From Acidobacteriaceae bacterium (GTDB lineage: Bacteria; Acidobacteriota; Terriglobia; Bryobacterales; Bryobacteraceae), in contig JAFAMD010000059.1 in assembly GCA_019233755.1 (NCBI GenBank), positions 1 to 64,000 of the forward strand: a DNA stretch of 64,000 bases. The letters run 5' to 3'. A program made the position numbers and the translations under genes. The notes beneath the pieces were generated by a model. The model ran no database searches. It was not told the DNA's origin and saw only the letters and a program-made list of their open reading frames with translations. This document shows positions 60,815 through 64,000 of the stretch, piece by piece (the first letter of the stretch is position 1; every line of letters starts with the position of its first letter).

Positions 60815-63232
60815 TCAAAACGGCCAGAAGTCCGCGTCCGCGCCATCGCCGATAGGCTGGCCGGGCGGCGGTTCGATGGACTTTGGCAACTCAAGTTGGT
60901 TGGGGTCGCGATTGAATTGATCAATCAACCGGCGGCCGAAGGCGTCGGTACTACCCTCACATAATCCCAGGCCATAGCCGGCGTCCGCGCGGACCACTCC
61001 GGAGGCTTTCTCGTCGGCTGCGAGAGCAAGCATGCGCAGAAGCACAACATGCTGTACAGTTTGCGCGACTTCGGCTTGCAGTCCGGCGCGCTGTCTTGGT
61101 CCGTACGCGGCGGTCACAAGTGCTTCGACCACCTCACGAAAGCCTGGATTCTGCGCATCACGCGCGTGATACTCTTCCAGCCGGGCAGCGCGCTCCGGAT
61201 TCAGCAAGAGACTGACGGTGAGATCGGCGGCGGCTTCGGCGCCGGCGACTGGATCAAAAGTCACGCCGGTATGATTCGGGAACGTTTCACGTGTGCGTGG
61301 ATAAGCGGGAGGACGCGGCGGAATGAGGTTCAGGATCCGGTCGGAAATAGTCAGCGTGGCCGGGTCGATGGTCTTGAGCAGCACTTCTAGTGCCCGCCGC
61401 TGCTCGGCCGCTGGAACAATTTGCGTGACCGGCTGTCCATCGCCGCGCAGCGCGTACGTATATTCGTTCCCGGCGAGCACTTTGGCGGCCGCTTCGGTCT
61501 GATAGCGGTGCAGGAAATAGAGCGGCACAAGCACCTCATCCAAGGTAGCCATCGGCGCCCCTACACGGATATTGTTTTCGCCGAAGCGCGAGAGAGCGAT
61601 CTCGCGGACTTTCAGGATCTGAGTGAGGCCATCGACAGCATTGGTGCCGTTGTCCCAGAGATGTGACTGGGGATGGGCGCTGCCGGGCGGCCGGCTATCG
61701 GCATCGGTGATAAACGTGAGTCCGTGCTGCGCGGCGTCGATGATGATCTTGTCCAGTGCGGCGTGTTCATCGGTACCGGGAGCGAATTCTGAGTAGCCCC
61801 ATTTGATGGCAACCTTGTCCCATGCGCCGATGCCGACGGCGTAGGCGTTGGAGAGATCGAGCGTATTATCCTGGCGGATTTCGACGCGCGGGCCGGGGTA
61901 GTCCATGACGGAAGCACGTCCTTGCGTGCTCCCGATGTAGTTGTGTTCGAGGCCGAGAGTATGCCCGACTTCGTGCGCGGCAAGCTGCCGCAGGCGGGCG
62001 TAGACGGCATCGCTGAGCTGCTTGCTTTGATCGCTGCCGGGCGCATACGGCGCCATGAGACCTTCGAAGATCAAATAGTCCTGGTGAGCGCGCAGCGAAC
62101 CGAGCGTAACGATACCTTTGACGATCTCGCCGGTACGCGGGTCGACCAGCGAGTTGCCGTAGGACCATCCGCGGGTGGAACGGTCCACCCACTGGATCAC
62201 GTTGTAACGGACGTCCATGGGATCGGCGTCGGGCGGCAGCAGTTTCAGCTCGAAGGCGTTGCGGAAGCCGGCCGCTTCAAAGGCCTGGTTCCACCAGCCG
62301 GCACCTTCGATGAGAGCATTGCGAATCGGTTCCGGTGCGCCGGGATCGACGTAATAAACGATCGGTTCCACGGGATCGCTGACGGCGGCATTCGGATCCT
62401 TCTTCTGCAAACGGTGGCGCGCGATGTAGCGTTTCCTTACGGGCTGGTCGACAGGTGCGGAAAAATCCATGAAGTCCACTGAGAAGAACCCAGCACGAGG
62501 ATCCTGTCTGCGGGGTTTATAACCGGGTTCCGGCAGCGCCACGAAGCCCTGGTGCTCGCGGACGGTCACGGCATCGGGCGAGGGCGTCACATCGCGGATG
62601 AATTGCCCCGCTGCCTCGCCGGTAAAAGTGATGGTCGTTTCCACTTCGGTGTTGTTGGGGAACGCTTTGGTGAGGGGAAGATAGATCGCGGAGCGCGAGG
62701 GGTCTACATGGTAATCGCCTTGTTGCTGCGTCTTGAGATCGCGCGCTACGCCGGCAGCATCGCGCAAGAGGAAGGCGGTCGCATCGACGAGGAGACGCGA
62801 ACCGTCTTCGGCGGCGATGTCAAATCCCCACAGAGTGGAGCGCGCGAAAGAGTCGCGCACGGAGCGCTGCTCCGCTTCGTCGCTGCTGGTAACGCGGAAA
62901 TTGTAATTGGATTCGATGAGCAATATTCTTGGTCCCGAGCGCTCGAATTGAACGACCTTGGGTTCGTTCATACGGCCGCGGTCAAGGCCGAGGTCATTGG
63001 AGCCTACGCCGGCAGAGAGCGCCGTGATGTACAGGAATTCCGTATTGAGGTGGTCGATTTCCATGTACATTTTGCCGCTGTGTTCGTCCCAGTAAAGAGG
63101 GATGAATCCCGGTAGCTTGCGAAGACTCGCGGTACGCGAGGCGAAACTCTGAGGCTCAGAGCTCGCGGGCTGCTGGCCGGCTGACAGCGCAAAGGAGAAT
63201 AGCAATAGGCACAGAACGGTTCGTGTGGACAC
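60815..63232 (-). CDS. Large secreted zinc metalloprotease (DUF5117/DUF4953 type)
   Basis: 805 residues from a GTG at 63232. Signal peptide ends SAG (18). An N-terminal beta domain (LPGFIPLYWDEHSGKMYMEI, LDRGRMNEPKVVQFERSGPRILLIESNYNFR) precedes the catalytic part. Zinc site HEVGHTLGLEHN (His420, Glu421, His424, third ligand His430) with Met-turn SVMDYP (Met443), a metzincin-like arrangement. The C-terminal third is helical (NPERAARLEEYHARDAQNPGFREVVEALVTAAYG). Family members occur in Acidobacteriota and Bacteroidota and are secreted. Converges with tetR, 18 bp between stops. Substrate unknown. Confidence 0.92.
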   Translation of the reverse strand: MSTRTVLCLLLFSFALSAGQQPASSEPQSFASRTASLRKLPGFIPLYWDEHSGKMYMEIDHLNTEFLYITALSAGVGSNDLGLDRGRMNEPKVVQFERSGPRILLIESNYNFRVTSSDEAEQRSVRDSFARSTLWGFDIAAEDGSRLLVDATAFLLRDAAGVARDLKTQQQGDYHVDPSRSAIYLPLTKAFPNNTEVETTITFTGEAAGQFIRDVTPSPDAVTVREHQGFVALPEPGYKPRRQDPRAGFFSVDFMDFSAPVDQPVRKRYIARHRLQKKDPNAAVSDPVEPIVYYVDPGAPEPIRNALIEGAGWWNQAFEAAGFRNAFELKLLPPDADPMDVRYNVIQWVDRSTRGWSYGNSLVDPRTGEIVKGIVTLGSLRAHQDYLIFEGLMAPYAPGSDQSKQLSDAVYARLRQLAAHEVGHTLGLEHNYIGSTQGRASVMDYPGPRVEIRQDNTLDLSNAYAVGIGAWDKVAIKWGYSEFAPGTDEHAALDKIIIDAAQHGLTFITDADSRPPGSAHPQSHLWDNGTNAVDGLTQILKVREIALSRFGENNIRVGAPMATLDEVLVPLYFLHRYQTEAAAKVLAGNEYTYALRGDGQPVTQIVPAAEQRRALEVLLKTIDPATLTISDRILNLIPPRPPAYPRTRETFPNHTGVTFDPVAGAEAAADLTVSLLLNPERAARLEEYHARDAQNPGFREVVEALVTAAYGPRQRAGLQAEVAQTVQHVVLLRMLALAADEKASGVVRADAGYGLGLCEGSTDAFGRRLIDQFNRDPNQLELPKSIEPPPGQPIGDGADADFWPF

Positions 63233-63298
63233 TGGTTAAGACATTTTCGCAGGGAGGCGCAACGCATGGCCGTTACACTGATGGAGGCAGGCTGATCA

Positions 63299-63748
63299 GT
63301 GATTAACCGCGAAATTCTAATTGTGGAAGACAATCCGGCAGATGTGCGTCTCATGCGGGAGGCGCTCAAATCGGTCACGCCGCCCATCAACGTACACGTC
63401 GCGCAGGACGGAGCGCAGGCGCTTCAATTTCTGCGGCGGCAGGGAGAACACAGCAGTGCGCCGACGCCGGCGCTCGTGTTCCTGGATTTCAATTTGCCGG
63501 GAACCAACTCGCGCGATGTGTTGCGCGAGATGAAACTGGACAACGAGCTGCGCTCCATTGCCGTGGCCGTCTTGACTACTTCCGACGTCGAACAGGACGT
63601 GCGCGAGGCATACGAGTTGTACGCCAACTGCTATCTGTGCAAGCCTCCCGATCTGGACCGCTTCCTTGCGACGATACAGATGACCGCACACTTCTGGCTG
63701 AACGTTGCGCGTCTTCCGATCGAGGGCAATCTCCGTCCGGTTGATTAG
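63299..63748 (+). CDS. Stand-alone response-regulator receiver (Rcp1/CheY-like)
   Basis: 149 residues from a GTG at 63299. ILIVEDNPADVRLMREALKS, phospho-acceptor Asp in LVFLDFNLPG (near residue 62), Thr in VAVLTTSD, Lys in LCKPPDL near 120. No output domain; the LD-F-NLPG and 'NC' variants fit the Rcp1 class that serves phytochromes and other hybrid kinases. Its kinase is not in the neighbourhood; the hybrid kinase at 9128 already has receivers. Divergent from the metalloprotease, 66 bp between starts. Confidence 0.88.
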   Translation: MINREILIVEDNPADVRLMREALKSVTPPINVHVAQDGAQALQFLRRQGEHSSAPTPALVFLDFNLPGTNSRDVLREMKLDNELRSIAVAVLTTSDVEQDVREAYELYANCYLCKPPDLDRFLATIQMTAHFWLNVARLPIEGNLRPVD

Positions 63749-63801
63749 GAACACCAGGGCAACCAAAGTAGACAACGGCCAGCCCGGCGCATGCACCCTT
63801 G

Positions 63802-63833
63802 CAATCAGGCCGTATCTGCTATGATTCAGGCGC
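63802..63833 (+). promoter_or_regulatory. Promoter-like sequence immediately before the ROK kinase start
   Basis: A -10-like TATGAT (63820-63825) lies about 9 bases before the ATG at 63834, preceded by CCTTGCAA-like -35 bases at 63798-63804. If used, transcription would begin at or just before the start codon, giving a leaderless message; an AGG lies in front of the ATG, so a normal ribosome site is also possible. Confidence 0.3.
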
Positions 63834-64000
63834 ATGAGCGCGTACTCGATTGGGGTAGACCTTGGCGGGACTAATCTGCGGGCTGCGGCTATCGATGTGG
63901 CCGGGCAGATTTTGCACAGGGTCTCCGTTCCAGCGGTATACGACGCGGGCCCGAAGGCGGTTGCCAGTGACATGGCGCATGTGATTCAAAGCGTCCGCGA
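63834..64000 (+). CDS. ROK-family sugar kinase, start only (runs off the window)
   Basis: The first 55 codons from the ATG at 63834: MSAYSIGVDLGGTNLRAAAID, the ATP-binding phosphate-1 motif (DLGGTN) of ROK kinases/regulators such as glucokinase, then AGQILHRVSVPAVYDAGPKAVASDM. The helix-turn-helix that ROK repressors carry in front is missing, so it is probably a kinase rather than a repressor. The rest lies outside the window. Confidence 0.85.
   Translation, partial: MSAYSIGVDLGGTNLRAAAIDVAGQILHRVSVPAVYDAGPKAVASDMAHVIQSVR

Noticed and set aside
1..64000. tRNA, rRNA, riboswitch, integrase or phage genes
   Set aside because: Looked for cloverleaf ends, conserved rRNA stretches and typical integrase motifs on both strands and found none convincing.

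Overview
The window is a gene-dense stretch of chromosome from a Gram-negative bacterium, most likely an Acidobacteriota member of the Terriglobia (Bryobacter/Solibacter type). The evidence is combined gene content: three secreted VWFA-related proteins of the acidobacterial type, two winged-helix/TolB-propeller membrane regulators, a remnant of an ADOP-type permease, a multicopy 'GPRTPEGKA' family protein, BamA/Skp/TolC/RND outer-envelope genes, and coding DNA that looks moderately GC-rich. I saw no rRNA, tRNA, CRISPR array, phage or intact insertion sequence. Assignment below phylum is inference.

Layout. 1-8 kb: a two-domain patatin/outer-membrane-barrel protein (cut by the left edge), a Gfo/Idh/MocA oxidoreductase converging on a sugar/ureide-type permease, and a tightly overlapping four-gene operon (tunnel-enzyme-like protein, split chromate transporter pair, large membrane protein). 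8-24 kb: a signalling-rich block with three VWFA proteins, a REC-PAS-kinase-REC hybrid, a second histidine kinase, an ECF sigma factor, a sigma-54 activator, a TPR protein, MarC, an OmpA lipoprotein, a receiver/RsbW-type kinase fusion and Ku. Decaying genes lie between them. 24-36 kb: small exported or membrane proteins, a hydrolase gene with one frameshift, then the envelope cluster bamA-skp-tolC-ABC ATPase-permease.

36-44 kb: a HIT protein, a KirBac potassium channel and a tiny two-TM protein sit downstream of a truncated copy of a winged-helix/TolB regulator. A full-length paralogue lies just upstream with a near-identical DNA-binding half. The duplication includes the divergent promoter and the first codons of a neighbouring zinc-protease gene, so this is a recent, partly decayed tandem duplication. 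Further on are unknown genes, a permease remnant and a heptamer repeat tract. 44-54 kb: housekeeping genes (fabD, rmuC, dusB, rnhA, nadD, bacilliredoxin) interleaved with envelope proteins and a second heptamer-type repeat array. 54-64 kb: an RND efflux operon (pump-adaptor-outer membrane factor) divergent from a TetR regulator across a 13-bp inverted repeat, then a large secreted zinc metalloprotease, a stand-alone receiver, and the first codons of a ROK-family sugar kinase cut by the right edge.

Working together: much of the window concerns the cell envelope (outer-membrane biogenesis, export, efflux, ion transport) and its sensing. The best candidates for new biology are the tunnel-enzyme/chromate-transporter operon, the truncated regulator placed in line with a KirBac channel, the bamA-linked TolC/ABC exporter without an adaptor, and the heptamer repeats.
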